From NCBI RefSeq assembly GCF_010731655.1, contig NZ_AP022619.1, positions 1,736,001 through 1,800,000 of the forward strand: a DNA stretch of 64,000 bases, written 5' to 3'. Origin of the DNA: Mycobacterium paraseoulense. GTDB taxonomy: Bacteria; Actinomycetota; Actinomycetes; Mycobacteriales; Mycobacteriaceae. Below are positions 8,795-16,823 of the stretch, piece by piece. The notes under the pieces were generated by a model that was not told the DNA's origin, searched no databases, and was given only the letters and a program-made list of their open reading frames with translations. The number at the start of each line of letters is the position of its first letter. Position 1 is the stretch's first letter. Both the position numbers and the translations under genes were made by a program.

Positions 8795-9591
8795 CGCCAC
8801 ACCTCCGCAGAGCCAGTGGGCGCCTCACGCACCTCTTCGTAAGTATCAACAAGCCGCTCCGCACCGCGCGCCAACAACGTGACGTCGGCGCCCACAAGCA
8901 CAAAGCTCGCCCCCCCGGCAAGATATCGGCGGGCAAGAACTTCGTTAAATGCGTTGACACCTGCAGGTTTTCCGGCCGCCGCGATGATCACGAGGGCACG
9001 TTCCACGGCGGCCACCACCTCGGGATGCTCGGGGTCGCCCAGGTGGCCCAGTGCCGCCGCCAGATCGGCCGGGCCGATGAATACCGCATCCACACCCTCG
9101 ACGGCAACGATCTGCGGAAGCGCAGCAAGGCCACGGTCGGACTCGACCTGGACCGTCACCGAGACATCACGATCCGCCGTGCCCAGGTAGTCAACCCGAC
9201 GGTTCCACCGCGATGCCCGCGCCAACGCACTGCCTACGCCTCGAATGCCCACCGGCGGATAACGAGTCGCAGCCACCGCGGCCACAGCCTGTTCGGCGGA
9301 ATCGATCATCGGCAACATCAGATTGCACGCTCCGATGTCCAGCAGCTGTTTGATCACGACCGGATCAGCAATGGGCGGCCGAACCACCACCTCGGTATCC
9401 GGATACCCGGCGGCGGCCTGCAATTGAGCGAGCGTACTGCGCAAATCGTTGGGGGCGTGTTCCTGATCGAGCAACACCCAGTCCACCCCCGAGCCCACGC
9501 AGATCTCGGTGACATACGGGCTGCCCGACGCCACCCACATGCCGATCTGTCGGGTCCCGCTACGCATACGCTGCGTCCACTGATTGTTCAT
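8791..9591 (-). CDS. HpcH/HpaI-family class II aldolase (4-hydroxy-2-oxoacid aldolase)
   Basis: 266 residues, full length. Family signatures are LLDQEHAPND near residue 41, VVVRPP, the metal-binding segment TVQVESDRGL and GVDAVFIGPADLAAALG. The enzyme cleaves 4-hydroxy-2-oxo acids to pyruvate and an aldehyde or semialdehyde with a divalent metal. It follows the hydratase gene by two bases and the C-C hydrolase before that, so it is the last step of a meta-cleavage lower pathway. The exact chain length of the substrate cannot be told. It might also accept 2-oxo-hept-4-ene-dioate-type products. Confidence 0.88.
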   Translation of the reverse strand: MNNQWTQRMRSGTRQIGMWVASGSPYVTEICVGSGVDWVLLDQEHAPNDLRSTLAQLQAAAGYPDTEVVVRPPIADPVVIKQLLDIGACNLMLPMIDSAEQAVAAVAATRYPPVGIRGVGSALARASRWNRRVDYLGTADRDVSVTVQVESDRGLAALPQIVAVEGVDAVFIGPADLAAALGHLGDPEHPEVVAAVERALVIIAAAGKPAGVNAFNEVLARRYLAGGASFVLVGADVTLLARGAERLVDTYEEVREAPTGSAEVWR

Positions 9592-9593
9592 CG

Positions 9594-10409
9594 TTACAGC
9601 TCCGCGAACGTGATCGACACCGTTCCCAGCTCCCCGAAGTCAGCGACAAATTCGTCACCAGGGTCGGCAAAAATGGCCGCGGTGAACGACCCTGATAGCA
9701 CGACATCACCCCCAGAAAGCGAGATTCCGTATCCGGCAATGCGATTGGCCAACCACGCGACCGCGTGAGCCGGGTTGTCCAACACCGCCGCCGATACCCC
9801 GGACTCTTCGATGACACCGTTGCGCAACAGCAGCGCCGGCACCCACCGCAAGTCCAGCTCCGCAGGACGCACCGCCTGAGAACCCAGGACCAATCCCGCA
9901 TTGGCGGCGTTATCAGCGATCGTATCGACGATCGTGCGCCGGTGCCCGGTCTCGCGGTCGGTCATATCCACCCGGGCATCAAGGATCTCCATAGCCGGCA
10001 CGACGTGGTCGGTGGCCGCCACTACATCAGCCGCCGTAACGTCGGGACCACGCAGTGCGTGGCCCAGTACGAAGGCCAGTTCGACCTCGATTCGTGGGCG
10101 GATAAATCTGCCCAGCGGCACCCGCCCCCCGTCGGCGAAGAACATGTCATCAAAGAGCGCGCCGAAGTCAGGCTCATCAATCGACACCGCCCGCTGCATG
10201 GTCTTAGAGGTCAGACCTACCTTGCGGCCCTTAATGACTCGACCATCAGCAACCTTGAGTTCCACCAGTGCCCGCTGCACTGCGTAGGCGTCCTCCACCG
10301 TCATCTCGGGAAACCGCAGCGACAGCTGAGAAATCGTGCGGCGTTCGTGCTCAGCACGGTGCAATTCCGCAGCGAGGACGTCGATATCGGCGGGCGACGG
10401 CCGAGTCAT
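9594..10409 (-). CDS. 2-keto-4-pentenoate / 2-oxohept-3-enedioate hydratase (HpcG/MhpD-like)
   Basis: 271 residues. Characteristic of the fumarylacetoacetase-fold hydratases are KVGLTSKTMQ, the metal ligand motif PRIEVELAFVLG, and SGGDVVLSGSFTAA near the C-terminus. It adds water to a 2-hydroxypenta-2,4-dienoate type product to give the 4-hydroxy-2-oxo acid for the aldolase. The start overlaps the C-C hydrolase stop by four bases. The hydrolase, hydratase, aldolase order matches meta-cleavage pathways for catechols, phenylpropionate, homoprotocatechuate and the steroid rings. Confidence 0.88.
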   Translation of the reverse strand: MTRPSPADIDVLAAELHRAEHERRTISQLSLRFPEMTVEDAYAVQRALVELKVADGRVIKGRKVGLTSKTMQRAVSIDEPDFGALFDDMFFADGGRVPLGRFIRPRIEVELAFVLGHALRGPDVTAADVVAATDHVVPAMEILDARVDMTDRETGHRRTIVDTIADNAANAGLVLGSQAVRPAELDLRWVPALLLRNGVIEESGVSAAVLDNPAHAVAWLANRIAGYGISLSGGDVVLSGSFTAAIFADPGDEFVADFGELGTVSITFAEL

Positions 10410-11335
10410 CGGCCTACGAGGAACGCGACAGCCGCGGCGTTGAACATGTCCGGATCCTCAAAGTGTGGCCAATGACGCACCTCGGGCATCTCCAAAACCC
10501 TGGCATCGGGGATCAGTGCCGCGATCGAAGTAGCGGTTTCCTGATACACACCGTGGTCGCGCCCCGAGGCAACCACCGTGACCGGCGAGCTGATCGATCG
10601 CCAATCCGCCTCCGCAATCAGATTACGGTCTCGTGCCTCCGGATCCTGCAGGATCAGCAGATGATCGATGCTGGCCCGGGTGTCCTCACGTTGGTAGATC
10701 GCCTGCCGCAGCCCGATGAGATCAGGCAGCCGGTTGCGTTCATCGGCAATCAGATGGGCGAACACCGCGTGCAGCGACTCCCACGTGGGCTCGTTGACCG
10801 CCTTGGTCCGCTCGGCGCGAATACGGGCCATATTGGTCGCCGACGCCTCCTTGCCGGCCGGCGACATCAGGATCAGCCGGTCAGCCCGCTCCGGATGGCG
10901 AACCGCGATAGCCGCGGCCACCCAGGCCCCGAGCGACATCGCCACCAGGTGCGCCCGCTCGATGCCGAGCGCGTCCATCACCGCAAGCACATGTTCGACG
11001 TAGACCGGGATCTCGTAGTCGAAATCCGGCTTGTCGGTGAAGCCGTTACCGACCATGTCCAGCGCGATGCAATGAAAGTGCACAGACAGCTCGCCGAGAT
11101 TGGGCGCGAAGGTTTCCCAATGACCACCAGTGCCGTGCAGGAGCACTAGGTGCGGCATCGCCGGATCGCCGGCTTCGGCCACCCGAGTGCGCACCGCCTG
11201 CCCGTTGACAGGCACCGTCAGATAGCGCTGAGAAAACGACAATTGCTTGAGGTACATCCAGATGCTGCGGTAGGCCTCTTCGGGCGCGGCGGGTCCAACC
11301 GTGGCGGGTTGTGTCACTGGGACGGGCTCCCTCAT
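10406..11335 (-). CDS. Alpha/beta hydrolase, meta-cleavage product C-C hydrolase
   Basis: 309 residues. The nucleophile elbow is AMSLGA with Ser134, the acid is probably the Asp in GRDHG and the base the His in RHWPHFE. The oxyanion loop is LLHGTGGHWETF. The size and motif layout match BphD/MhpC/HsaD hydrolases that split the ring-opened vinylogous 1,5-diketone. It is the first gene of the leftward operon and its ATG is 11 bases from a perfect 14-bp palindrome. The extradiol dioxygenase that would make its substrate is not encoded nearby, so another alpha/beta-hydrolase role cannot be excluded. Confidence 0.82.
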   Translation of the reverse strand: MREPVPVTQPATVGPAAPEEAYRSIWMYLKQLSFSQRYLTVPVNGQAVRTRVAEAGDPAMPHLVLLHGTGGHWETFAPNLGELSVHFHCIALDMVGNGFTDKPDFDYEIPVYVEHVLAVMDALGIERAHLVAMSLGAWVAAAIAVRHPERADRLILMSPAGKEASATNMARIRAERTKAVNEPTWESLHAVFAHLIADERNRLPDLIGLRQAIYQREDTRASIDHLLILQDPEARDRNLIAEADWRSISSPVTVVASGRDHGVYQETATSIAALIPDARVLEMPEVRHWPHFEDPDMFNAAAVAFLVGR

Positions 11336-11346
11336 CTATACGTTTC

Positions 11347-11360
11347 TGACACTAGTGTCA
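11347..11360. promoter_or_regulatory. Perfect 14-bp palindrome, probable operator
   Basis: TGACACTAGTGTCA is identical to its reverse complement and lies just upstream of the C-C hydrolase start at 11335, with the rightward unit beginning at 11514. The arrangement suits a TetR-type dimer controlling the meta-cleavage operon. The half-site TGACA/TGTCA is shared with the operators at 25586 and 31305, but the spacing differs. The tandem TetR at 1-1281 is the nearest regulator candidate. Confidence 0.6.
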
Positions 11361-11513
11361 CTACTCAATCACCAAACATTGGTACCGATAGTCTGCATGT
11401 CCAGGCGGGTGAAGCGCAACGACGCCCCCAACTCACCCAGCGTTGATTCTGACAGTGCTATGCGGTAATACTGGGGTGACCCTGATCCAGACGAGTCGAA
11501 AGAAGCGGTATCG

Positions 11514-11792
11514 ATGAGCGGCGACAAGGATGCGCGGGCAGACGTCCCGCATCCAGCGTCCGTTCGCCGCAAACCACTAGCCGACGTGGTCAATGAGTTC
11601 GCCGGGGTGCGCCTGTGGCTGGATTCCAACGGCAACGGTGACCGGCTGGCGATCGAAGATCTCGACAGCGGGGATCTGGTGTTCTTATGCCCTTTGGAGT
11701 TGGCCAGCATGACGCGGTCCACCGAAAGCGATCGCGAGCGGTGGCTGCACGTGGGCACCTACCGCGCAGAACGCAAATACAGCGGGGGCTGA
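11514..11792 (+). CDS. Small acidic protein of unknown function
   Basis: 92 codons from an ATG at 11514, ending in a TGATG overlap with the thiolase-like gene. I do not recognise a family. The chain is hydrophilic in its first 20 residues, then has a compact beta-like stretch (LWLDSNGNGDRLAIEDLDSGDLVFLCPLELASM). No signal peptide, membrane segment or cysteine cluster is present. Tight coupling to the thiolase-like/DUF35/Rieske operon suggests a role there. It may simply be a leader ORF, but codon use looks like that of its neighbours. Confidence 0.6.
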   Translation: MSGDKDARADVPHPASVRRKPLADVVNEFAGVRLWLDSNGNGDRLAIEDLDSGDLVFLCPLELASMTRSTESDRERWLHVGTYRAERKYSGG

Positions 11793-12943
11793 TGGTCACC
11801 GACGTCGACATTGCGGGCCTGGGCATGACGCCGATGTCCTTGCGACCCGGCGCGACTCCGGGCCGCCTGGCATGCGACGCAATCGTCGCCGCGCTGCGCG
11901 ACGCGAGCATCGGCCATGCCGACGTCGACGGCCTTCTGGTGGCCTCCTCCCAGGGCGTGCGACCCGAGCGGGTGGGGGTCGGGCTGGCTGCCACCGCGGG
12001 ACTTGTCGACCTGCGATTGCTCGAGCACCTCGAGATCAAGGGCGCCACCACCCTAGCCATGCTGCAGCGAGCCCACTACGCGATCAGCTCCGGTGAGGCG
12101 CACACCGTCGTCTGCGTATTCGCCGACGCCCCGATCGTGACAGGACGCGGTTCCGGTTCGACCTACGCCCACAGCGGTGGCCACAGGGGCACCCGAGGCC
12201 TGGAGCGGGCCTCGGGACTGCTTGGCTCGGTGCCGACCTACGCGCTGCTGGCCCAGCGCTGGTTCCACGTCATGGGTGGGTCTGCGATGGATTTGTGCGC
12301 GGTCGCCGTCACAGCACGCCGCTGGGCAGCCGACAATCCCGACGCCGTGGATCACAGTCCCCTGGATGCTGACAGTTATCACGCCGCCCCGATGATCGCC
12401 GAGCCGCTGCGCCGCCCGGATTGCGCCCGCCCAGTCAACGGTGCCGTCGCCGTGGTAGTGACTGGTGACACGACCTTGGGCCACAATAGGATTCGACTGC
12501 GCGGATTCGGCCGGTCGCACCCCGTGCGGCGCAGGCGCGCCGGGGCGGAGTCATGGTTCGGCGGTGGACGGAGCGCCGTGGACACCGCATTGGCGCAGGC
12601 CGGCATGGCCAGGTCGGACATCGACGTCGTCGAACTCTACGACCCGTTCTCGATCGTGACACTCATCCTGCTCGCCGAATACGGGTTGACCAACGACGCG
12701 CCCGTCGGCGCATTCGTCCAAGAAGGGCGCATCGCACCCGGCGGCGATCGGCCGGTCAACACCGGCGGAGGCCAGCTGGCCGGTTTCTACCTTCAGGGCA
12801 TGACACCGCTCGCCGAAGCCATCCTGCAGCTGCGCGGACTCGGTGGAGCACGCCAGGTTTCGCATGCGTCCACCGCACTGGTCAGCGGGCTTGGCGGGCG
12901 AATGGACCACCACGCGGCCGTGGTCCTGGAGCGTGCCGCATGA
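11792..12943 (+). CDS. Thiolase-like protein without catalytic Cys (putative retro-aldolase)
   Basis: 383 residues from ATG 11792, one base inside the preceding stop. Thiolase fold is evident from VDGLLVASSQGV, ELYDPFSIVTLILL and NTGGGQLAGFYLQG. The nucleophile site reads EIKGATTLAML, with Gly in place of Cys, and the usual GHP motif is also lost. These losses, together with an immediately downstream DUF35 gene (ATGA overlap), match the Ltp2/ChsH2-DUF35 aldolase type, which releases a short ketone or acyl-CoA piece from a beta-hydroxyacyl-CoA. The Rieske oxygenase genes come next, so it may act on the same aromatic acyl-CoA. Confidence 0.8.
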   Translation: MVTDVDIAGLGMTPMSLRPGATPGRLACDAIVAALRDASIGHADVDGLLVASSQGVRPERVGVGLAATAGLVDLRLLEHLEIKGATTLAMLQRAHYAISSGEAHTVVCVFADAPIVTGRGSGSTYAHSGGHRGTRGLERASGLLGSVPTYALLAQRWFHVMGGSAMDLCAVAVTARRWAADNPDAVDHSPLDADSYHAAPMIAEPLRRPDCARPVNGAVAVVVTGDTTLGHNRIRLRGFGRSHPVRRRRAGAESWFGGGRSAVDTALAQAGMARSDIDVVELYDPFSIVTLILLAEYGLTNDAPVGAFVQEGRIAPGGDRPVNTGGGQLAGFYLQGMTPLAEAILQLRGLGGARQVSHASTALVSGLGGRMDHHAAVVLERAA

Positions 12944-13413
12944 GCATTTCGAACCCACCCGCGAACCCGACAACCGCGCACTGCGCAGCCGACTGGTTAC
13001 TTGCAGAATCACTAGCACCCCACGTGCAAGGCGATCCCCTGCAACCGTTGTACGACTTCGCCGCGCGCGGGGTACTGGCAATGCCTTTTTGTGCGCACTG
13101 CGACCTGGCGCTCGAGCTCGAACAACAGCGGTGCGACGGCTGCGGCGCACTTGAAATGCTTTGGCGCCAAGTCGAACCCGTCGGGGAGGTCCACGCCGCC
13201 ACCATGATGCATCGCCGCGAACGCGGGCTAGTCGTTGCCGAGCAGCCCTATCCGATCGTTGACGTGGAACTTGTCAGCAGTCACCGCATCGTCGTCACAA
13301 CAGTGACGCCATGCCCCGCTGCTCCCCCGATCGGAGCCAGGGTCTTCCTCGGCTTCAGACGCCTAGGAGCGGCCACCATCCCGGCCATCGAGTACAGCAA
13401 AGGATCGTCGTGA
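12940..13413 (+). CDS. DUF35 zinc-ribbon/OB-fold partner protein
   Basis: 157 residues from ATG 12940, overlapping the thiolase-like stop by four bases. The zinc ribbon is CAHC then CDGCG at about residues 51-68, followed by an OB fold with GEVHAATMMHRRE and PYPIVDVEL. It is expected to form a complex with the upstream thiolase-like protein and donate the acyl-CoA site. The longer in-frame reading upstream is discarded because it runs antiparallel to nothing conserved and lies inside the thiolase gene. The stop overlaps the Rieske alpha GTG start (GTGA). Confidence 0.85.
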   Translation: MSISNPPANPTTAHCAADWLLAESLAPHVQGDPLQPLYDFAARGVLAMPFCAHCDLALELEQQRCDGCGALEMLWRQVEPVGEVHAATMMHRRERGLVVAEQPYPIVDVELVSSHRIVVTTVTPCPAAPPIGARVFLGFRRLGAATIPAIEYSKGSS

Positions 13414-14711
13414 CCACAGTCGAGAAACCGAAGCAGCCCACACCCCCGCCCCATGACGACATCGCCGACATCGTGCGACCAGACCGAGTGCACGGATCGG
13501 TCTATACCTCGCCGGCCGTCTTCCAGCGCGAAATGGACACCATCTTCCGCAAGGGCTGGGTTTACGTCGCCCACGACAGCGAAGTCAGCGAATCCGGTGA
13601 CTACCTCACGCGGATGATCGGCACCGACCCGGTGATCGTCGTGCGCGGCCGCGACGGCGTGGTCCGAGTGCTGCTCAACCGCTGCAGCCACAGAGCCAAC
13701 CGGCTATGCAACGCAGACAAGGGGAACGCCAACGCGTTTCGCTGCCCGTACCACGGCTGGACTTTCAAGAACACCGGCGAGCTCAGCGGCGTCCCCATGC
13801 GCGAGGCCTACGGCGATGCTTTCGAACAGGTACGTGGCGAGCTCGGCCTGGCCCTCGCCCCCCGGGTGGACAGCTACGGCGGATTCATCTTCGCATCGTT
13901 GAGCCCGGAGGGACCGACATTGGCCGAGCACCTGGGCAACGCCACGCACGCCATCGACAGGTTGCTGAACCTGTCCCCCACCCGCAGCATCGATCTGCGG
14001 GCCAACTGGATGAAGCATCTCCACCACGCCAACTGGAAGATGGTGGTGGAAAACAACGTTGACGGCTACCACGCCTTGTTCACCCACGCATCGGTGTACG
14101 ACGCGATTCGCCCCGCCAAGGTGTCGCACGTACCGACCAAAGTCGACGTCGTCGTCCGCGACATGGGCAACGGGCATTCGGAGATCGACTATTCCGACGA
14201 ATACCGCAAACTGGACGAGGAATTCGTCTGGTACGGGCGCATTCCCCGAGCCAAGCTGGCCGGCTATGTCGATGCCCTCGAGCGCGCCTACGGACCCGAC
14301 CAGACCCACGACGCCCTCGTGGTGGGACCCCCGCACACGCTCATTTGGCCCAACCTCTTCCTCGCCGAGATGAACGTCATGTTCGTCGAACCGCAGGCCG
14401 TCAACCGCACCGTGGCCTACACCACCGCAGTGCTCATACCGGGCCATGACGACCTCAACCAGCGCACCATGCGCCGCGCCGAGGGCGCCATGGGCCCGGC
14501 CGGGTTCCTGATCGCCGACGACGGCGAGATCGGGATGCGCAACCAGGCCGGGCTGGCCGCCACGACGCCGGAGTGGCTGGTGCTGTCCCGAGGGATGACC
14601 ACCGACGTCGTCGACGAGACGGGAACGGTCAACTCGGACAAGAGCGCTGAGACGCCGCAGCGGGGCTTCTACGCGCGCTGGGCGCAGGTCGTCAGCGGAG
14701 CAGCCTCATGA
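13410..14711 (+). CDS. Rieske non-haem iron aromatic ring-hydroxylating oxygenase, alpha subunit
   Basis: 433 residues from GTG 13410. The Rieske [2Fe-2S] ligands are Cys92-x-His94 and Cys112-x2-His115, and the mononuclear iron site has Asp218, His221 and His226 in NNVDGYHALFTH. The chain length is standard. It catalyses oxygen insertion, usually cis-dihydroxylation of an aromatic ring, using electrons from a ferredoxin or reductase. The beta subunit follows with an ATGA overlap. No ferredoxin reductase is in the operon. The surrounding DUF35, thiolase-like and CoA ligase genes suggest an arene with a carboxylic side chain. Confidence 0.92.
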   Translation: MTTVEKPKQPTPPPHDDIADIVRPDRVHGSVYTSPAVFQREMDTIFRKGWVYVAHDSEVSESGDYLTRMIGTDPVIVVRGRDGVVRVLLNRCSHRANRLCNADKGNANAFRCPYHGWTFKNTGELSGVPMREAYGDAFEQVRGELGLALAPRVDSYGGFIFASLSPEGPTLAEHLGNATHAIDRLLNLSPTRSIDLRANWMKHLHHANWKMVVENNVDGYHALFTHASVYDAIRPAKVSHVPTKVDVVVRDMGNGHSEIDYSDEYRKLDEEFVWYGRIPRAKLAGYVDALERAYGPDQTHDALVVGPPHTLIWPNLFLAEMNVMFVEPQAVNRTVAYTTAVLIPGHDDLNQRTMRRAEGAMGPAGFLIADDGEIGMRNQAGLAATTPEWLVLSRGMTTDVVDETGTVNSDKSAETPQRGFYARWAQVVSGAAS

Positions 14712-15241
14712 GCACGAACGCCGACACCGCTACCGGCGATCGCCCCGCCGCGATCGCGGCCGCGATGCGCGCCGTACCCGATTCCGACATCCTGTCGTTC
14801 CTCTACCTGGAATCAAGACTGGCCGACGAAGGCCGGTACTCGGAATGGGAGTCGCTGTGGGCCGACGACGCCGAGTACCGAGTACCGATGAATCCCGACG
14901 ACGATCCGCGCACATCGTTGGCCTACATCAACGACAACCGGCGGCGCATCAAAAGCCGCGTCGCGCAGTTGAACACCGGAAACCGGCACTCGCAGGTGCC
15001 ACCGTCACATCTGCGCCGGCTGCTGTCCAACTCCGAGGTTGTCGGCACGACCGCTGACACCGTAACCGTGGAGTCGAACTTCGCGTTGTTCGAATACCGT
15101 GTGCGACAGCGCGTCTGGGCCGGCCGGGTGGTACATACCGTCAGGCGCGCCGACGCCGATGGCGAGCTGTGGCTGGTCCGCAAGATCGTTCACCTCATCG
15201 ACGCGAGCGGGCCCGTCGACACGCTCGCTTTCCTGATCTAG
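14708..15241 (+). CDS. Aromatic ring-hydroxylating dioxygenase beta subunit
   Basis: 177 residues, NTF2/SnoaL-like cone fold. Typical features are FLYLESRLADEGRYSEWESL, WADDAEYRVPMNPDDD and RRADADGELWLVRKIV at the end. It supports the alpha3-beta3 assembly and has no catalytic residues of its own. The four-base overlap with the alpha gene fixes stoichiometric co-expression. Followed after eight bases by a TTG-initiated ligase. Confidence 0.9.
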   Translation: MSTNADTATGDRPAAIAAAMRAVPDSDILSFLYLESRLADEGRYSEWESLWADDAEYRVPMNPDDDPRTSLAYINDNRRRIKSRVAQLNTGNRHSQVPPSHLRRLLSNSEVVGTTADTVTVESNFALFEYRVRQRVWAGRVVHTVRRADADGELWLVRKIVHLIDASGPVDTLAFLI

Positions 15242-15249
15242 GGGAAACG

Positions 15250-16809
15250 TTGCTGCTCATCCATGACGTCACCGCCAACAACGCCCGCCGCTACCCCAAC
15301 AAGATCGCCTTAATCGATGGTGACCGGCGGCATTCCTGGTCGCAACTGGACGACCGTGCCCGTCGACTGGCCAACGTCCTGCTCGACCGGGGTCTTCAGG
15401 CCGGCGACCGCGTCGTCGTGATCGCCCGCAACTGCATCGAATGGCCAGAGATCTCCTTCGGCCTGTCCTATGCCGGGCTCGTCGCCATCCCCGTCAACAT
15501 CCGGCTCACCCCCGACGAGGTCGCACACATCGTCGATGACTCGGGTGCCCGCGCCGCCATCGTGCACGGCGACCAATTCGACAGGTTCGCCGTCGCGCTG
15601 GAGGCCTTGGACCCATTCGTCATTGGCAACGACTACGAACGCCGCCTGGCCAACGCGTCCCCCGCCGCACCGCCATGCCCGACCGCGCCCGACGATATGG
15701 CCGTCATCCTCTACACCAGCGGGACGACCGGCCGGGCCAAGGGGGTCATGCACGCTCACCGTGCCCTGCTTTACCAGGCCGCCGATACGAATCTGGTGAC
15801 CGAGGCGCAGGCATCCGACGTCATGTTGGCAACCACGCCGTTCTTCACCGCCGGCGGAATGCTGCGCACCGTCTCCTGGCTATACCTCGGCCAGACGATG
15901 GTGATCCATCAACGCTTCGAACCTGAACGCGTCTTGGACGAGATCGAGCACCATAAAATCACCTTCACCACATTCATCCCCACGATGCTGCAACGCACGC
16001 TGGCCATGATCGAGTCGGGTCCACCCCGCGACCTTTCGAGCCTGCGCCGCATCTCCTACGGGTCGGCACCAGTCCCACCCGGCCTGGCCGAACGGGCAAT
16101 GACGTTGCTCGGCTGCGACTTACAGCAACGGTATGGTCTGACCGAGTGCGGTGGACAGGCCACCATCTTGACGCCACAGGACCACCGCGACATCGTCGCC
16201 GGACGGGTTTCTATCCTGACGTCGTGTGGACGCGAAACCCCGATGTGCGTGATCCGCATCTGCGACGCCGACGGACGATCACTTCCGGCACACGAAGTCG
16301 GCGAGATCGTCATCGAAAGCCCGGCCAACGCCATGGGCTACTGGAACCAGCCCCAGCAAACCGCCGCCACCTTCCGCGCTGACGGCGTGCGCACCGGGGA
16401 CATGGGATACCTCGACGCAGATAACTATCTGCACGTCACCGGACGCCAAACCGACATGATCATCTCCGGCGGCTTCAACGTGTACCCGGCCGAAATCGAA
16501 CGGGTCATCGCCCAATGTGACGGAGTCGAGCTAGTGGCGGTGGTCGGCGTGCCGGACGCCGAATGGGGCGAGACCCCGGTGGCCGTCGTCGTGCCGCACC
16601 CGTCATACACCGACCTCCATGCACTGACCGCCGAGCTCACCACCGCATGTCGTGAACGGCTAGCCGGCTACAAGCAACCCCGTCGATTCGCCTATCGCAA
16701 CGAATTGCCCCTCGGGCCGGCGGGCAAGATCCTCAAGGGCCGGATCCGCGAAGACCTCGACGCGACGCAGCCCGAGGCCGTGATCGGCCACCAGCGATCA
16801 GCGGACTAG
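15250..16809 (+). CDS. AMP-forming acyl/aryl-CoA synthetase
   Basis: 519 residues from TTG 15250, which directly follows GGGGAAA and starts the conserved LLLIHDVTANNARRYPNK. The in-frame extension further upstream lies inside the dioxygenase beta gene and is not used. The A3 motif is ILYTSGTTGRAKG, A5 is YGLTECGGQ, A8 is DMIISGGFNVYPAEIE and the catalytic lysine region is PLGPAGKILKG. It probably primes the aromatic acid (or a ring-cleavage product) with CoA for the thiolase-like/DUF35 pair in the same operon. Confidence 0.87.
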   Translation: MLLIHDVTANNARRYPNKIALIDGDRRHSWSQLDDRARRLANVLLDRGLQAGDRVVVIARNCIEWPEISFGLSYAGLVAIPVNIRLTPDEVAHIVDDSGARAAIVHGDQFDRFAVALEALDPFVIGNDYERRLANASPAAPPCPTAPDDMAVILYTSGTTGRAKGVMHAHRALLYQAADTNLVTEAQASDVMLATTPFFTAGGMLRTVSWLYLGQTMVIHQRFEPERVLDEIEHHKITFTTFIPTMLQRTLAMIESGPPRDLSSLRRISYGSAPVPPGLAERAMTLLGCDLQQRYGLTECGGQATILTPQDHRDIVAGRVSILTSCGRETPMCVIRICDADGRSLPAHEVGEIVIESPANAMGYWNQPQQTAATFRADGVRTGDMGYLDADNYLHVTGRQTDMIISGGFNVYPAEIERVIAQCDGVELVAVVGVPDAEWGETPVAVVVPHPSYTDLHALTAELTTACRERLAGYKQPRRFAYRNELPLGPAGKILKGRIREDLDATQPEAVIGHQRSAD

Positions 16810-16823
16810 GCGAGGGATCAACC

